Below, in pieces: positions 1 to 11,292 of a DNA stretch of 64,000 nt. The notes under the pieces are model-generated. The model made no database searches. It saw nothing but the letters and a program-made list of their open reading frames with translations, and was not told the origin of the DNA. The DNA comes from Staphylococcus simiae. Its GTDB lineage: Bacteria > Bacillota > Bacilli > Staphylococcales > Staphylococcaceae. The translations under genes and the position numbers were made by a program. The DNA lies in contig NZ_CP071589.1 in the NCBI RefSeq assembly GCF_017357005.1, positions 868,001 through 932,000 on the forward strand, written 5' to 3'. Numbering within the stretch: the first letter of the stretch is position 1; the number at the start of each line of letters is the position of its first letter.

Positions 1-2660
1 AGGTGTATCGCTTTAACAATAATGATTTAAGACATCTTGAACAACAATTTGATGCCTTACAAATCAATCCTGCTAAACTACAGGGTCATATCCAAATTTT
101 AGAATCATCTACTATGAGAGAAGAAATTAATGAAATTGCACGTCGCATTATCGCAGATGTAAGGGATAATCACATTAGATTTCAAGATATTGCAATTTTA
201 TATCGTGATAACAGTTATGCTTATTTATTTGAATCCATTTTACCGTTATATGATATTCCATTTAACATTGATACTAAACGATCAATGACACATCATCCTG
301 TTATGGAAATGATTCGTTCATTGATTGAAGTGATAGAGTCTAAATGGCATATTAACCCAATGTTACGTTTATTTAAAACAGATGTATTAACGTCAAAAGT
401 TAAAAATAGTAGCTATTTGATTGATTTACTCGAAAATTTTGTACTTGAACGAGGCATCTATGGTCAGCGTTGGCTTGATGAAGATCTATTTCATGTAGAG
501 CAATTTAGAAAAATGGGACGCAAAGAACATCAATTAACTGATGAGGAGAGGCAACAATTTGAACAAGTCGTTAAATTAAAAAATGATGTTATCGATAAAA
601 TCATGTATTTTGAACAACAAATGTCTCAAGCAACAACAGTTCGTGATTTTGCAACTGCTTTTTATGAAAGTATGGAATATTTTGAACTACCCAATCAACT
701 CATGACTGAACGAGATGAATTAGATGCGAGCGGTAAACATGAAGCAGCTGAAGAAATCGATCAAATTTGGAATGGACTTTTGGGAATATTAGATGATTTA
801 GTTACTGTATTTGATACAGAGGAAATGACGTTACAAAGGTTTTTAGAGGTATTTGATATTGGTTTAGAACAATTGGAATTTGTAATGATTCCTCAAACGC
901 TGGATCAAGTTAGTATTGGAACTATGGATTTAGCTAAAGTAGACAACAAACAGCATGTCTATTTAGTAGGTATGAATGATGGTATTATGCCACAACCTAT
1001 ATCTGCATCAAGTTTAATTACTGATGATGAAAAGAAAATGTTTGAACAACAAGCACAAGTTGAATTGAGTCCAACATCAGATATATTACAAATGGACGAA
1101 GCTTTTGTATGTTATATTGCGATGACTCGAGCAAGACAACAAGTGACATTTTCATATAGTTTAATGGGTAATAGCGGAGATGATAAGGAAATTAGTCCAT
1201 TTTTAGAACAAATTAAATCATTATTTAGTGACTTTAAGATTATTAATATTCATCAATTGCATGAAGTTGCTCCGTTATCATTAATGCAACATACGAAACA
1301 AACGAAGATTACGTTATTTGAATCCTTAAGAGCGTGGCTCGACGAAGAAATAGTGGCAGATAGTTGGTTAGATGCTTATCAAGTTATACGTGATAACCAC
1401 CATTTAAGCAGCGGTTTAAATTATTTAATGTCGGCACTAACCTTTGAAAATGAAACAGTACAATTAGGACAAAGACTATCTGAAGATTTATATGGTAAAA
1501 CAATAAACGCCAGCGTATCACGCTTTGAAGGATATATGCAATGTCCATTTAAACATTATGCTTCACATGGTTTACGTCTTAATGAGCGTACAAAATATGA
1601 ATTACAAAATTTTGATTTGGGGGATATTTTCCATTCAGTATTGAAGTATATTTCAGAACGTATTAATGGGGATTTTAAGCATTTGGATATGCGTAAGATT
1701 AGGCAATTAACAACTGAAGCACTTGAAGAAATTCTACCTAAAGTACAATTTAATTTATTAAACTCTTCAGCATATTATCGCTATTTGTCACGTAGAATAG
1801 GGGCAATTGTCGAAACAACACTTAGCGCGTTGAAGTATCAAGGAACTTATTCAAAATTTACGCCCCAATATTTCGAGACAAGCTTTAGACGTCAACCAAG
1901 ATCGGATGAAGAATTAGTAGCACAAACTTTAACAACAACTCAAGGTATTCCTATCAATATAAGAGGCCAAATTGATCGTATTGATACGTATACTAAAAAT
2001 GATAAAAGTTTTGTTAATATTATCGATTATAAATCATCTGCTGGAAGTGCAACATTAGACTTAACTAAAGTTTACTATGGTCTTCAAATGCAAATGATGA
2101 CTTATATGGACATTGTGCTACAAAATCACAAACGTTTAGGTTTGACTGAAGAAGTGAAACCTGGGGGGTTACTATACTTCCATGTACACGAGCCTCGCAT
2201 AAAATTTAAATCATGGGCAGACATTGATGAAGAAACACTTGAACAACAATTAATTAAAAACTTTAAGTTAAGTGGTTTAGTTAATAGTGATAGAGAAGTC
2301 ATCGATGCTTTAGACACGAGATTAGAACCGAAATTCACTTCTGATATTGTTCCAGTAGGACTTACTAAAGATGGATCCATTACTAAAAAAGGTAGTCAAG
2401 TGGCTGATGAACAAACAATATATAAATTTATTCAGCATAACAAAGATAACTTTATAGACACAGCTTCTAATATTATGGATGGCCATACAGAAGTGGCACC
2501 TTTAAAATACAAACAAACATTACCATGTCAATTTTGTAGTTATCAATCAGTTTGTCATGTCGACGGTATGATTGATAGTAAACGCTACCGAACAGTTGAT
2601 GAATCAATTAATCCAATAGAGGCTATACAAGATATTGAATTAGATGGAGGTGACAATTAA
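1..2660 (+). CDS. addB: AddB (RexB), helicase-nuclease subunit B, 5'-truncated by window edge
   Basis: Subunit of the AddAB (RexAB) helicase-nuclease that resects double-strand breaks for RecA recombination. About 885 residues are visible; the staphylococcal protein is near 1160, so about 270 N-terminal residues, including the Walker A region, lie left of the window. The frame is open from base 3. The C-terminal nuclease shows GQIDRID and IIDYKS (residues about 655-680), the RecB-family DxK core. Four cysteines fit the known AddB iron-sulfur cluster: C514 in QCPF, and C842, C845 and C851 in the CxxCx5C near the end (numbering from the first visible codon). The stop is immediately followed by addA, whose Shine-Dalgarno lies inside the addB end, so the two are probably translationally coupled. 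Confidence 0.96.
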   Translation, partial: VYRFNNNDLRHLEQQFDALQINPAKLQGHIQILESSTMREEINEIARRIIADVRDNHIRFQDIAILYRDNSYAYLFESILPLYDIPFNIDTKRSMTHHPVMEMIRSLIEVIESKWHINPMLRLFKTDVLTSKVKNSSYLIDLLENFVLERGIYGQRWLDEDLFHVEQFRKMGRKEHQLTDEERQQFEQVVKLKNDVIDKIMYFEQQMSQATTVRDFATAFYESMEYFELPNQLMTERDELDASGKHEAAEEIDQIWNGLLGILDDLVTVFDTEEMTLQRFLEVFDIGLEQLEFVMIPQTLDQVSIGTMDLAKVDNKQHVYLVGMNDGIMPQPISASSLITDDEKKMFEQQAQVELSPTSDILQMDEAFVCYIAMTRARQQVTFSYSLMGNSGDDKEISPFLEQIKSLFSDFKIINIHQLHEVAPLSLMQHTKQTKITLFESLRAWLDEEIVADSWLDAYQVIRDNHHLSSGLNYLMSALTFENETVQLGQRLSEDLYGKTINASVSRFEGYMQCPFKHYASHGLRLNERTKYELQNFDLGDIFHSVLKYISERINGDFKHLDMRKIRQLTTEALEEILPKVQFNLLNSSAYYRYLSRRIGAIVETTLSALKYQGTYSKFTPQYFETSFRRQPRSDEELVAQTLTTTQGIPINIRGQIDRIDTYTKNDKSFVNIIDYKSSAGSATLDLTKVYYGLQMQMMTYMDIVLQNHKRLGLTEEVKPGGLLYFHVHEPRIKFKSWADIDEETLEQQLIKNFKLSGLVNSDREVIDALDTRLEPKFTSDIVPVGLTKDGSITKKGSQVADEQTIYKFIQHNKDNFIDTASNIMDGHTEVAPLKYKQTLPCQFCSYQSVCHVDGMIDSKRYRTVDESINPIEAIQDIELDGGDN

Positions 2661-5600
2661 ATGATTCCACAAAAACCGCAAGATGTAATATGGACAGATG
2701 CACAATGGCAAAGCATCTATGCCTCTGGTCAAGATATTTTAGTTGCAGCAGCAGCTGGATCAGGTAAGACAGCAGTTCTTGTAGAGCGTATTATTCAAAA
2801 GATATTGCGTGACGGTATTGATGTTGACCGCTTACTTGTCGTTACATTTACGAATTTAAGTGCAAGAGAAATGAAACATAGGGTAGATCAACGAATTAAA
2901 GAAGCATCGTTAGCAGATCCGCACAATGAACATTTAAAGAACCAACGTATTAAAATACATCAAGCACAAATATCAACTTTACATAGTTTTTGTTTAACAT
3001 TAATTCAGCAACACTATGATGTCTTAGATATTGATCCGAATTTTAGAACAAGTAGTGAAGCAGAAAATATTTTATTGCTAGAACAAACTATAGATGAAGT
3101 TATTGAAAGTCATTATGATAGGTTAGATCCTGCATTTATTGATTTAACAGAACAGTTATCTTCAGATAGAAGTGATGAACAATTTAGAAATATTATTAAA
3201 CAACTGTATTTCTTTAGTATTGCTAACCCAGATCCTGAAGCATGGTTAAATCAATTATCTCAACCTTATACTGATGATGATAAACAACAACAATTGTTGC
3301 AATTATTAATAGATTTATCACAAGTTTTCTTAACAGCTGCTAATGAATCTTTAAATAAAGCATATGATTTATTTAGTTTGGCAGAAGGTGTAGAGAAACA
3401 TTTAGCGGTTATTGCAGATGAACGTCAATTAATAACTCATGTCTTAGAAGGTGGACTAGTCAACACTGACTTTTTAATTGGACATGAATTTGGACAACGT
3501 TTGCCTAATGTTACTGCAAAAATTAAAGAAGCAAATGATATGATGATAGAAGCTTTAGAGGATGCAAAGGAACATTATAAAAAATATAAGTCATTAATTG
3601 ATAAAGTTAAAAATGACTATTTTTCACGAAGTACTGAAGATTTGCAAAATGATATGCATCTGTTAGCACCTAGAGTCGATTATTTAGCGACAATTGTAAA
3701 AGATGTGATGAATGAGTTTAATCTAAAAAAACGTAGCAAAAATATTTTGGATTTCTCAGATTATGAACATTTTGCTTTGCAAATTTTAACTAATAGTGAC
3801 GGAACGCCTTCAGAAATTGCTGAATCATATCGCCAACAGTTTAATGAAATTTTAGTCGATGAATATCAAGATACCAACCGAGTACAAGAAAAAATATTAT
3901 CATGTATTAAAACAGGTGAAGAAAATAATGGTAATTTGTTTATGGTTGGTGATGTTAAACAATCTATTTATAAATTTAGACAAGCTGACCCAAGTTTATT
4001 CATTGAAAAGTATAACCGCTTTACTTTAGACGGCGCTCATAGTGGTATGCGAATTGATTTATCACAAAATTTTAGATCACGTTCCGAAGTATTAACAACA
4101 ACTAATTACTTATTTAAACATATGATGGATGAGCAAGTTGGAGAAGTTACTTATGATGAAGCGGCTCAACTTTATTATGGCGCACCATTTGATGATGTTT
4201 CAAACCCAGTTAATTTAAATGTGTTAGTTGAAGCAAGTGCAGAAGATAGTGAATTGACCGGAACTGAACAAGAAGCACAATATATTGTTGAACAAGTTAA
4301 AGATATTTTAAATCACTATAAAGTGTACGATATTAAAGCAGACAGTTATAGAAATGCAACGTACAAAGATATCGTTATTTTAGAACGCAGTTTCGGACAA
4401 GCTAGAAATTTACAACAAGCATTTAAAAATGAAGACATACCATTTCATGTAAATAGTAGAGAAGGTTATTTTGAGCAAACAGAAGTCCGTTTAGTATTGT
4501 CATTTTTAAGAACGATTGATAATCCGTTACAAGATATATATTTAGTTGGATTAATGCGTTCAGTCATTTATCAATTTACAGAAGATGAACTTGCTCAAAT
4601 TAGAATTATTAGTACAAATGATGATTATTTCTATCAATCAATTATGAATTATATGACAAGTGAAGAAGCTAACACACAACTTGTAGATAAATTACAGCAT
4701 TTTATTAAAGATATTCAATATTATCAACAATATAGTCAAGATCATCCCGTCTATCAACTCATTGATAAATTTTATAACGATCATTATGTTATTCAATATT
4801 TTAGTGGTTTATTCGGAGGAAGAGGTAGACGTGCTAATCTATATGGTCTATTTAATAAAGCAATAGAATTTGAAAATTCTAGTTTTAGAGGATTATATCA
4901 ATTTATTCGTTTTATTGATGAATTAATAAGTAGAGGTAAAGATTTTGGTGAAGAGAACATAGTTGGTCCCAATGATAATGTTGTCAGAATGATGACAATT
5001 CATAGTAGTAAAGGACTAGAATTCCCATTCGTTATTTATTCTGGTTTGTCGAAGCAATTTAATAAACAAGATTTAAAAAGACCAGTTATTTTAAATCAAC
5101 AATATGGTTTGGGAATGGATTATTTTGACGTAGAAAAAGATATGGCTTTCCCATCACTAGCTTCTGTAGCGTATAAAGCAATTACTGAAAAAGAAATGAT
5201 TTCAGAAGAGATGCGACTCATATATGTAGCACTAACAAGAGCTAAAGAAAAACTCTTCCTTATTGGGCGTGTTAAAGATGACAAGGTTTTACAATCATTG
5301 GAACAACTTTCTGTATCTAAAGGCTTGATAGCAGTTAATGAACGCTTAACAGCAGCCAATCCATTTTCTTTAATTTATAGTATTTTAGCAAAACATCAAT
5401 CAATGAATATTCCTGATGATTTAAAATTTGAAAAAGATATCGTCGACCTTGATGAAAGTATACAACCTAAAGTAAATATTAATATTGATTACTTTGAAGA
5501 TGTTTCAACAGAAGTAACAGATAATGATGATGACTATAGAACTGTGAGTTATTTACAATCAATGACACAAGGTAATGAAGATGTTAAAGCGAAGATAGCA

Positions 5601-6311
5601 TATCAACTTGATTTTCAATACCCATATGTTAAAGATACACTCAAACCATCAAAACAATCGGTCTCTGAATTAAAAAGACAATTAGAAACTGAAGAAAGTG
5701 GCACAAGCTATGAACGTGTCAGACAATATCGTATTGGTTATGCATCTTACGAACGTCCTAAATTTTTAAGTGAACAAGGCAAAAGAAAAGCGAATGAAAT
5801 AGGTACATTGATGCATACAGTGATGCAACATTTGCCTTTTAGAGAACAACGATTAACTGATAAAGAACTAAATGATTATATTGATAGTTTAATTAGTAAT
5901 AATATTATTGATGATAGTGCAAAACAAGATATTAGAATAACTGAAATACAAACGTTTATTAATAGTGATTTATATTTAAAAATTGCTCAAGCAGATCAAG
6001 TATTTCGAGAATTACCATTTGTAGTGAATCAAGCAATGGTCGATAATATGCCTGAAGAAGATGAAGATGTTTCAATCATTCAAGGGATGATTGATTTAAT
6101 TTTCGTTAAAGACGGCCATTATTATTTTGTCGATTACAAAACAGATGCCTTTAACCGTCGTCGTGGTATGACAGATGAAGAATTAGGACAGCAGTTAAAA
6201 GAAAAGTATCGTATTCAAATGAATTATTATCGTAATACGTTACAAACTATTTTAAATACTACTGTTCATGGTTATTTATATTTCTTCAAATTCGGCACAT
6301 TGGAATTATAA
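2661..6311 (+). CDS. addA: AddA (RexA), ATP-dependent helicase-nuclease subunit A
   Basis: UvrD-like superfamily 1 helicase with a C-terminal RecB-type nuclease; partner of AddB in break repair. The 1216 residues match the usual staphylococcal length. Walker [10 protein letters not shown] sits at residues about 33-41, Walker B is DEYQDTN near 407, helicase motif VI is ALTRAKEKL near 860, and the nuclease core FVDYKTD is near 1160. The ATG follows the addB stop with no spacer, and GGAGGTGA ends about 6 bases upstream. A promoter-like sequence and a new start lie beyond its stop, so addBA looks like a complete two-gene unit. Confidence 0.98.
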   Translation: MIPQKPQDVIWTDAQWQSIYASGQDILVAAAAGSGKTAVLVERIIQKILRDGIDVDRLLVVTFTNLSAREMKHRVDQRIKEASLADPHNEHLKNQRIKIHQAQISTLHSFCLTLIQQHYDVLDIDPNFRTSSEAENILLLEQTIDEVIESHYDRLDPAFIDLTEQLSSDRSDEQFRNIIKQLYFFSIANPDPEAWLNQLSQPYTDDDKQQQLLQLLIDLSQVFLTAANESLNKAYDLFSLAEGVEKHLAVIADERQLITHVLEGGLVNTDFLIGHEFGQRLPNVTAKIKEANDMMIEALEDAKEHYKKYKSLIDKVKNDYFSRSTEDLQNDMHLLAPRVDYLATIVKDVMNEFNLKKRSKNILDFSDYEHFALQILTNSDGTPSEIAESYRQQFNEILVDEYQDTNRVQEKILSCIKTGEENNGNLFMVGDVKQSIYKFRQADPSLFIEKYNRFTLDGAHSGMRIDLSQNFRSRSEVLTTTNYLFKHMMDEQVGEVTYDEAAQLYYGAPFDDVSNPVNLNVLVEASAEDSELTGTEQEAQYIVEQVKDILNHYKVYDIKADSYRNATYKDIVILERSFGQARNLQQAFKNEDIPFHVNSREGYFEQTEVRLVLSFLRTIDNPLQDIYLVGLMRSVIYQFTEDELAQIRIISTNDDYFYQSIMNYMTSEEANTQLVDKLQHFIKDIQYYQQYSQDHPVYQLIDKFYNDHYVIQYFSGLFGGRGRRANLYGLFNKAIEFENSSFRGLYQFIRFIDELISRGKDFGEENIVGPNDNVVRMMTIHSSKGLEFPFVIYSGLSKQFNKQDLKRPVILNQQYGLGMDYFDVEKDMAFPSLASVAYKAITEKEMISEEMRLIYVALTRAKEKLFLIGRVKDDKVLQSLEQLSVSKGLIAVNERLTAANPFSLIYSILAKHQSMNIPDDLKFEKDIVDLDESIQPKVNINIDYFEDVSTEVTDNDDDYRTVSYLQSMTQGNEDVKAKIAYQLDFQYPYVKDTLKPSKQSVSELKRQLETEESGTSYERVRQYRIGYASYERPKFLSEQGKRKANEIGTLMHTVMQHLPFREQRLTDKELNDYIDSLISNNIIDDSAKQDIRITEIQTFINSDLYLKIAQADQVFRELPFVVNQAMVDNMPEEDEDVSIIQGMIDLIFVKDGHYYFVDYKTDAFNRRRGMTDEELGQQLKEKYRIQMNYYRNTLQTILNTTVHGYLYFFKFGTLEL

Positions 6312-6373
6312 TATTCTAAGTATGTACGAATGTAGATTTTTAGACTACTGTCAAAATTTTCTTACTTATTTAT

Positions 6374-6403
6374 TTGTTATTTGATAACGAAAAAAGTTAT
6401 AAT
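6374..6403 (+). promoter_or_regulatory. Candidate sigma-A promoter for the FAH-family gene
   Basis: TTGTTA (6374-6379), an 18-base spacer and a perfect TATAAT (6398-6403), 34 bases before the start codon. The -35 is weak; the -10 is convincing. Confidence 0.45.
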
Positions 6404-6437
6404 GTGAATTAAGATATAGATGAGGAGTTGAGTATGA

Positions 6438-7340
6438 ATGAAATTCTTATCATTCAAGTATAATGACAGAACTTCATATGGCGTTAAAGTTAAACGTGAA
6501 GATGCTGTTTGGGATTTAACATTAGTTTTTGCTGATTTTGCTGAAGGCAATTTCCATCCAAAAACATTGTTAGAAGGGTTACAACAAAATCAAACTTTAG
6601 ATTTTCAAGAGCAAGTTCGTAAAGCAGTTGTTGCAGCAAAAGATAGTGGTAAAGCAGAAGACTACAAAATTTCTTTCAATGATATTGAATTTTTACCACC
6701 AGTGACACCACCAAATAATGTAATTGCTTTTGGTAGAAATTATAAAGACCATGCTAGTGAATTAAATCATGAAGTTGAACGTTTGTATGTCTTTACTAAA
6801 GCAGCATCATCATTAACAGGTGATAATGCAACAATTCCTAATCATAAAGATATTACAGATCAATTAGACTATGAAGGTGAGTTAGGAATCGTTATCGGTA
6901 AATCTGGTGAAAAGATTCCTAAAGCATTAGCTCTAGACTATGTTTATGGTTATACAATTATCAATGATATTACAGATAGAAAAGCACAATCTGAACAAGA
7001 TCAAGCATTCTTATCTAAAAGTTTAACAGGTGGCTGCCCAATGGGACCATACATTGTAACTAAAGATGAACTACCTTTACCGGAAAATGTTAATATTGTT
7101 ACAAAAGTAAATAATGATATTAGACAAGATGGTAATACTGGTGAAATGATCTTGAAAATTGATGAATTAATAGAAGAAATTTCTAAATATGTAGCATTAC
7201 ATCCTGGAGATATTATTGCTACTGGTACTCCAGCAGGCGTTGGTGCAGGATTACAACCTCCACAATTCCTACAACCAGGAGATGAAGTTAAAGTAACTAT
7301 CGATAATATCGGTACATTAACTACTTATATTTCAAAATAA
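6438..7340 (+). CDS. Fumarylacetoacetate hydrolase-family protein
   Basis: 300-residue soluble enzyme of the FAH superfamily, whose members hydrolyse or isomerise acyl-pyruvate and related 2-oxo acids (FahA/YisK-like acylpyruvases and oxaloacetate decarboxylases). The conserved core is present: FGRNYKDHA near 94-102, [11 protein letters not shown] near 144-154 with the metal-binding acidic residues, and the C-terminal [13 protein letters not shown] near 255-267. An N-terminal domain of about 90 residues precedes the core, as in other members. An upstream ATG at 6434 is out of frame; 6438 was chosen because GAGGAG lies about 10 bases before it and the protein begins with the family pattern MKFLSF. 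The substrate cannot be told from sequence. Confidence 0.9.
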   Translation: MKFLSFKYNDRTSYGVKVKREDAVWDLTLVFADFAEGNFHPKTLLEGLQQNQTLDFQEQVRKAVVAAKDSGKAEDYKISFNDIEFLPPVTPPNNVIAFGRNYKDHASELNHEVERLYVFTKAASSLTGDNATIPNHKDITDQLDYEGELGIVIGKSGEKIPKALALDYVYGYTIINDITDRKAQSEQDQAFLSKSLTGGCPMGPYIVTKDELPLPENVNIVTKVNNDIRQDGNTGEMILKIDELIEEISKYVALHPGDIIATGTPAGVGAGLQPPQFLQPGDEVKVTIDNIGTLTTYISK

Positions 7341-7350
7341 TAGTAATTTA

Positions 7351-7391
7351 AAGGCACTCTGTTGAGATTAATTTCATGGAGTGCTTTTTCT
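7351..7391 (+). terminator. Rho-independent terminator after the FAH-family gene
   Basis: GCACTC (7354-7359) pairs with GAGTGC (7379-7384), followed by TTTTTCTTTT. Confidence 0.75.
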
Positions 7392-7541
7392 TTTGAATAA
7401 CTGTCATTTTATTAAATTACATAGTATGGTAAAATGTACATTCATGTATGTAAAATAAGTATATATTTTATAGTGAAATAGTTTTGTTATTGTTGCAATC
7501 TATTATCATAATGAAACAATATTAATAAGCGGGGGAATATT

Positions 7542-7943
7542 ATGATACATTTACATATTTTAAGTTGGGTTTTAGCAATTATTTTATTTGTTGCTAGTTA
7601 TCTCAATTATTCTAAAGCACAAGGTGCAACGCCTTATTTTAAACCATTACATATGGCTTTAAGATTGTTTATGCTACTAACATTAATTTCAGGTTTTTGG
7701 GCATTAATCGAGGAATTTATGGCTGCTAGTCATGGAGGCGGAGGTAACCACATGTTACTTACGTTAAAAATGTTATGTGGCATCGGAGTCATTGCATTAA
7801 TGGAAATTACAATGGCGAAAAGAAAGAAACAACAGCCAAGTCATACTTTATTTTGGTCGACAATTGGCTTAATTATAGTGACGATGGCTATTGGCGTCAT
7901 CTTGCCTTGGGGACCAATCTCTAAAATGTTCGGTTTAGGTTAA
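7542..7943 (+). CDS. UPF0344 / YisL-family membrane protein
   Basis: 133-residue integral membrane protein of the UPF0344 (DUF1516, B. subtilis YisL) family; function unknown. Four hydrophobic segments are evident: about 5-23, 38-58, 72-90 and 102-120. A Gly/His-rich insert (SHGGGGNH, about 66-73) sits between segments 2 and 3. The signature ILPWGP occurs near the C-terminus. From memory this is only about three-quarters identical to the S. aureus protein and a few residues longer because of the insert, a useful sign that this is not S. aureus itself. The gene stands alone between two terminators, with the start preceded by GGGGGAA. Confidence 0.85.
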   Translation: MIHLHILSWVLAIILFVASYLNYSKAQGATPYFKPLHMALRLFMLLTLISGFWALIEEFMAASHGGGGNHMLLTLKMLCGIGVIALMEITMAKRKKQQPSHTLFWSTIGLIIVTMAIGVILPWGPISKMFGLG

Positions 7944-7976
7944 GAACAATTTAGCTAATGAAAAATAAGTAAAATA

Positions 7977-8012
7977 AAACACCACTTCTCATACAGCTGG
8001 GAAGTGGTGTTT
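7977..8012. terminator. Bidirectional terminator between yisL and cdr
   Basis: A perfect 12-base stem: AAACACCACTTC (7977-7988) with GAAGTGGTGTTT (8001-8012). It separates converging genes and works in either orientation. Confidence 0.85.
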
Positions 8013-8063
8013 AGTCGTTTAATATAACAATGATTAGTAAATTATGAAAACTACAGAATATCC

Positions 8064-9386
8064 TTAATTGGATTGTGATTTATAACCAATCATATTGATG
8101 AGATCTTTAGGATGACTATATGGAGGTGCATAAGCTACTTCAAATTCAGTTAAATCATCCACAGTTAAGTTATTCATCATTGCCATTGATAAGACATCAA
8201 TACGTTTATCAGCACCTTCTTTTCCTACAGCTGCAGCACGAATAATTTGTCTTGATGCAGTATCAAAGTACACTCTTAAGTGTAAAGGGGAATTTCCTGG
8301 GTAATAATTCGCATGTGCACCTTGATTCACTTCAACCATTTGATAATCAAATTGCGATAATTCACTAGGTTTAATACCAACACTTGCAAAAGTATAATCA
8401 AAAAATTTCACAATATTACTACCAAGGAAACCTTTAAATTCAATTAATGAATCTCCAGCAATCTGTTCAGCAATAATACTTGCAGCTCTGTGAGCACCCC
8501 ACGCTAAAGGCACATTTGTTGTTAAATCAACATGTTTATAATGTGATGTTATGACATCTCCTAAAGCATAAATATGCGGTATGTTAGTCTCAAACTTGTC
8601 ATTCACAGGGATAAATCCTTTATTATCTAACGTAATATTGGAACTTTCAATAAACTTGGAGTTTGGATGCGTGCCAATACCTTCGATAACCATGTCATAG
8701 TTTTCTGTTTTACCAGATTTAAATGTAATTTCATTTCCATTAATATTAGTAATTTCTTCATTTAGGCGATAAGAAATTTGTCGACGTTCTAGTTCATCTA
8801 TAATAGGCTGATTCATGTCGCTATCCATTAATTTATTAATTTGTTCAGATCGATGTATTAACGTTGGTTGTAATCCTCGCTCATAAAGGTTTTCTAAAAC
8901 TTCAAGAGAAATATAGCCTGCACCTACAACTAACACACGTTGAACTTTATTATGTTTAATAAAGTGGTCAATTGCATCAGTGTCCTCAAGATTACGAAGT
9001 GTAAATGTTATATCGCTGTCGAAATTAAGTCTATTTGCACTGGCACCTGGACTTAAAATTAAATAATCAAAGTGTTCGTCGAATTGTTCATTTGTATGAT
9101 GGTTTAAAACAGTAACTGTTTGTTTGTCATCATTAATCGAAATGACTTCATGATATGTTTTTACAGTGATTGCTTTTTTATCATAAAATTTTTCTGGATT
9201 ATAAGGTAAAACTAAATCGCGATCATTAACTACATTGCCAATAACATAAGGTAATGCACAATTGGCAAAACTCATATCTCTATCTTTTTCAAAAATGATA
9301 ATGTCACTATCTTTATCTAATCGTCTTATTTGACTAGCACAAGTAGCTCCTCCGGCAACTGCGCCAACTACAACTATTTTTGACAT
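8064..9386 (-). CDS. cdr: Coenzyme A disulfide reductase
   Basis: NAD(P)H-dependent flavoenzyme that reduces CoA disulfide; staphylococci lack glutathione and use CoA (with bacillithiol) as a major thiol. Its 440 residues are close to the S. aureus enzyme. The N-terminal FAD-binding [10 protein letters not shown] (8-17) is followed by the single redox cysteine C43 in SFANCALPY, the position known in S. aureus. The second dinucleotide site is [11 protein letters not shown] near 153-163, the FAD motif IYALGDV is near 272-278, and the dimerisation domain ends the protein. AGGAGG precedes the ATG. The HAD gene lies just upstream on the same strand (40-base gap), so the two may be co-transcribed. 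Confidence 0.96.
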   Translation of the reverse strand: MSKIVVVGAVAGGATCASQIRRLDKDSDIIIFEKDRDMSFANCALPYVIGNVVNDRDLVLPYNPEKFYDKKAITVKTYHEVISINDDKQTVTVLNHHTNEQFDEHFDYLILSPGASANRLNFDSDITFTLRNLEDTDAIDHFIKHNKVQRVLVVGAGYISLEVLENLYERGLQPTLIHRSEQINKLMDSDMNQPIIDELERRQISYRLNEEITNINGNEITFKSGKTENYDMVIEGIGTHPNSKFIESSNITLDNKGFIPVNDKFETNIPHIYALGDVITSHYKHVDLTTNVPLAWGAHRAASIIAEQIAGDSLIEFKGFLGSNIVKFFDYTFASVGIKPSELSQFDYQMVEVNQGAHANYYPGNSPLHLRVYFDTASRQIIRAAAVGKEGADKRIDVLSMAMMNNLTVDDLTEFEVAYAPPYSHPKDLINMIGYKSQSN

Positions 9387-9426
9387 ACTGAATGCCTCCT
9401 TTGGTTAAATGGTGAAGTGTCTAAGC

Positions 9427-10251
9427 TTAAGAATAATATCTCATATTTAAATTAAAGAAATCATTTAAATATCTCCCGATACCATCTTCATTATTGCTAT
9501 AAGTGACATTATTCGCTACTTCTTTTAATTCTGTTAGGCCGTTATCCATGGCAACGCCATAACGAGCATATTCAATCATTTCTGTATCGTTATCTTCATC
9601 ACCGAAAGCTATGATATTTTCAGTATCAACGTTTAAAAATTGTCTAGCTTGTTCAATGCCACGTGCTTTATTAATACCACGTTTGACTATTTCTATAACT
9701 GGGAAAGGTGCACCCCAACGTCGATGTTCTATATGATTAGCATAAATATGTGTAAGCATTTCTTTAATTTCAGGAATCTTGTCTTCTTCAGCTTCAATTA
9801 AAATTGAAGTCGGTGATTCATTAAGATGTGTAAGTAAATTACCTGTTTGAATACGAGGGTTCCCCATTGAAAAACCTTCAAATAATCTAGGATCATGATT
9901 ATTAATAAAGACATAATCTTTAACCTCAGCGATAATATTTGAAACTTGGTATTGTTGTAACCCTTGTATAATATTACGTGCAACATTTAAATCTAATATT
10001 TCATGAACAGTGTTAAACGCTTTATCTTTTGGATGATGAACATAAGCACCATTGAAATTAACAATTGGTGTTGTTAAATTAAGTTCGTGATAATATATTT
10101 GACTGGCACGATAAGGACGACCAGTGGCAATCATTATATAATGACCACGTTGCTGTAGTTCATTAAGTACTTGTTTTGTATAATTTGAGATTTCTTTATT
10201 ATCATTTAATAGTGTTCCGTCTAAGTCTAGACAAATCAAATGTGGTTGCAT
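9427..10251 (-). CDS. Cof-type HAD-superfamily phosphatase
   Basis: 274-residue HAD hydrolase of the Cof/YwpJ type (class IIB cap), typically a sugar-phosphate, FMN or similar small-molecule phosphatase; substrate not predictable. Motif I is DLDGTLL at 9-15 with D9 as the nucleophile; motif II is the ATGRP region near 42-46; motif III Lys is in INKAR near 193; motif IV is GDEDNDTEM near 216-224. The start follows AAGGAGAAATAT. It reads toward cdr and diverges from sufT, with about 110 bases between the two starts holding the outward promoters. Confidence 0.92.
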   Translation of the reverse strand: MQPHLICLDLDGTLLNDNKEISNYTKQVLNELQQRGHYIMIATGRPYRASQIYYHELNLTTPIVNFNGAYVHHPKDKAFNTVHEILDLNVARNIIQGLQQYQVSNIIAEVKDYVFINNHDPRLFEGFSMGNPRIQTGNLLTHLNESPTSILIEAEEDKIPEIKEMLTHIYANHIEHRRWGAPFPVIEIVKRGINKARGIEQARQFLNVDTENIIAFGDEDNDTEMIEYARYGVAMDNGLTELKEVANNVTYSNNEDGIGRYLNDFFNLNMRYYS

Positions 10252-10362
10252 ATATTTCTCCTTATAGTACTGATTTCATATAAATACATGATAGCATTTT
10301 ATTGGCGTTTTGTCGGATATTTGATATATTAGGACTAAGATATAAATGAAGAGGTGATAAGT

Positions 10363-10671
10363 ATGGAAGAGGCATTAAAAGATAGCATTTTAGGTGCACT
10401 TGAAATGGTAATTGACCCTGAATTAGGTATTGATATTGTTAATTTAGGATTAGTATACAAAGTTAATGTAGATGATGATGGCTTATGTACAGTCGAAATG
10501 ACATTGACTTCAATGGGCTGCCCATTAGGACCGCAAATTGTTGAGCAAATTAAAAGTGTCTTAGCTGAAATTCCAGAGATACAAGATACAGAAGTCAATA
10601 TCGTTTGGAATCCACCTTGGACTAAAGATATGATGTCTAGATACGCAAAAATTGCTCTAGGTGTTAGCTAA
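10363..10671 (+). CDS. sufT: SufT-like iron-sulfur maturation factor (DUF59/MIP18 family)
   Basis: About 102 residues forming one DUF59 domain. In S. aureus the gene at this place, two upstream of clpB, is SufT, an auxiliary factor for maturing Fe-S proteins when demand for Fe-S clusters is high. The family signature is clear: DPELGIDIVNLGLVY near 18-32 and the conserved cysteine in TSMGCPLGP near 50-58. A GTG at 10354 is in frame, but it lies inside the Shine-Dalgarno GAGGTG (10351-10356), so the ATG at 10363 is the better start. It is transcribed alone and ends in a strong terminator. Confidence 0.92.
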   Translation: MEEALKDSILGALEMVIDPELGIDIVNLGLVYKVNVDDDGLCTVEMTLTSMGCPLGPQIVEQIKSVLAEIPEIQDTEVNIVWNPPWTKDMMSRYAKIALGVS

Positions 10672-10739
10672 TTATCTAGCTATCAATTTATTATTGAACG
10701 CTATTGAGAGATATTATTTTAATAAATATAAATAGCAGT

Positions 10740-10780
10740 GATGAATTAAAAACGGTGATGTTTTTAATTCATCTTTTTTT
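10740..10780 (+). terminator. Strong terminator after sufT
   Basis: Perfect 14-base stem GATGAATTAAAAAC (10740-10753) with GTTTTTAATTCATC (10760-10773), six-base loop, then seven T. Confidence 0.9.
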
Positions 10781-11292
10781 ATACAAATAGATTTGAGACT
10801 GTTTAAACATACTTGAATTATATAAAAAAATAATATGATATGAATTGAAAATATATTACAGATATATTACAATACATAATACTTGTTATCATAGATAAGC
10901 TTATTTTTTTAGTATCAACAATAGAACTTATAACTATGAAAGCAACTAACATAGAAAGGCATAAGACTGATAAATTTTTTACAAGAAATATGTCGTAGCA
11001 GCCTATCTTGTATTTTAATGTAAAATAAATACGTAGATTTTTGATGACGGGTCCCACCATAATGACAAGATTAATTAGGATGATAAAACGTTGATTTATT
11101 AATATTTTACAATCTAAATAGTTATTGCCATTTATTTTAATACTAAGTAAAGAATGTTTGTTGTTTTAGTACCTTGTTAAATTAATCTAAAATAATGATG
11201 CATTTTATTATTGTTGGATACTTTTATAAGCCAAATAAGCAGCGACGACGAAGACATCTTAGAAGTTTAGCTTTTAAAAGGGAAGAATGTAA
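10781..11292. other. 512-base AT-rich intergenic region, no convincing gene
   Basis: I see no supported gene here. A minus-strand reading frame of 80 codons (10818-11060) lacks a ribosome site and looks like random AT-rich hydrophobic sequence. At about 11046-11055 the motif GACGGGTCCC matches the tail of one STAR-type cassette at 39865, so a decayed repeat fragment is possible. The promoter of the downstream acyltransferase gene presumably lies in the last 150 bases, but no clear -35/-10 pair stands out. Confidence 0.4.

Noticed and set aside
11046-11055. Isolated STAR-like motif GACGGGTCCC
   Set aside because: Single ten-base match without the surrounding hairpin or scaffold. Too short to call a repeat copy.
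10818-11060. 80-codon minus-strand frame in the sufT-acyltransferase gap
   Set aside because: No ribosome site, AT-rich random hydrophobic composition, and its start overlaps a probable repeat fragment (GGGTCCC). Not called as a gene.
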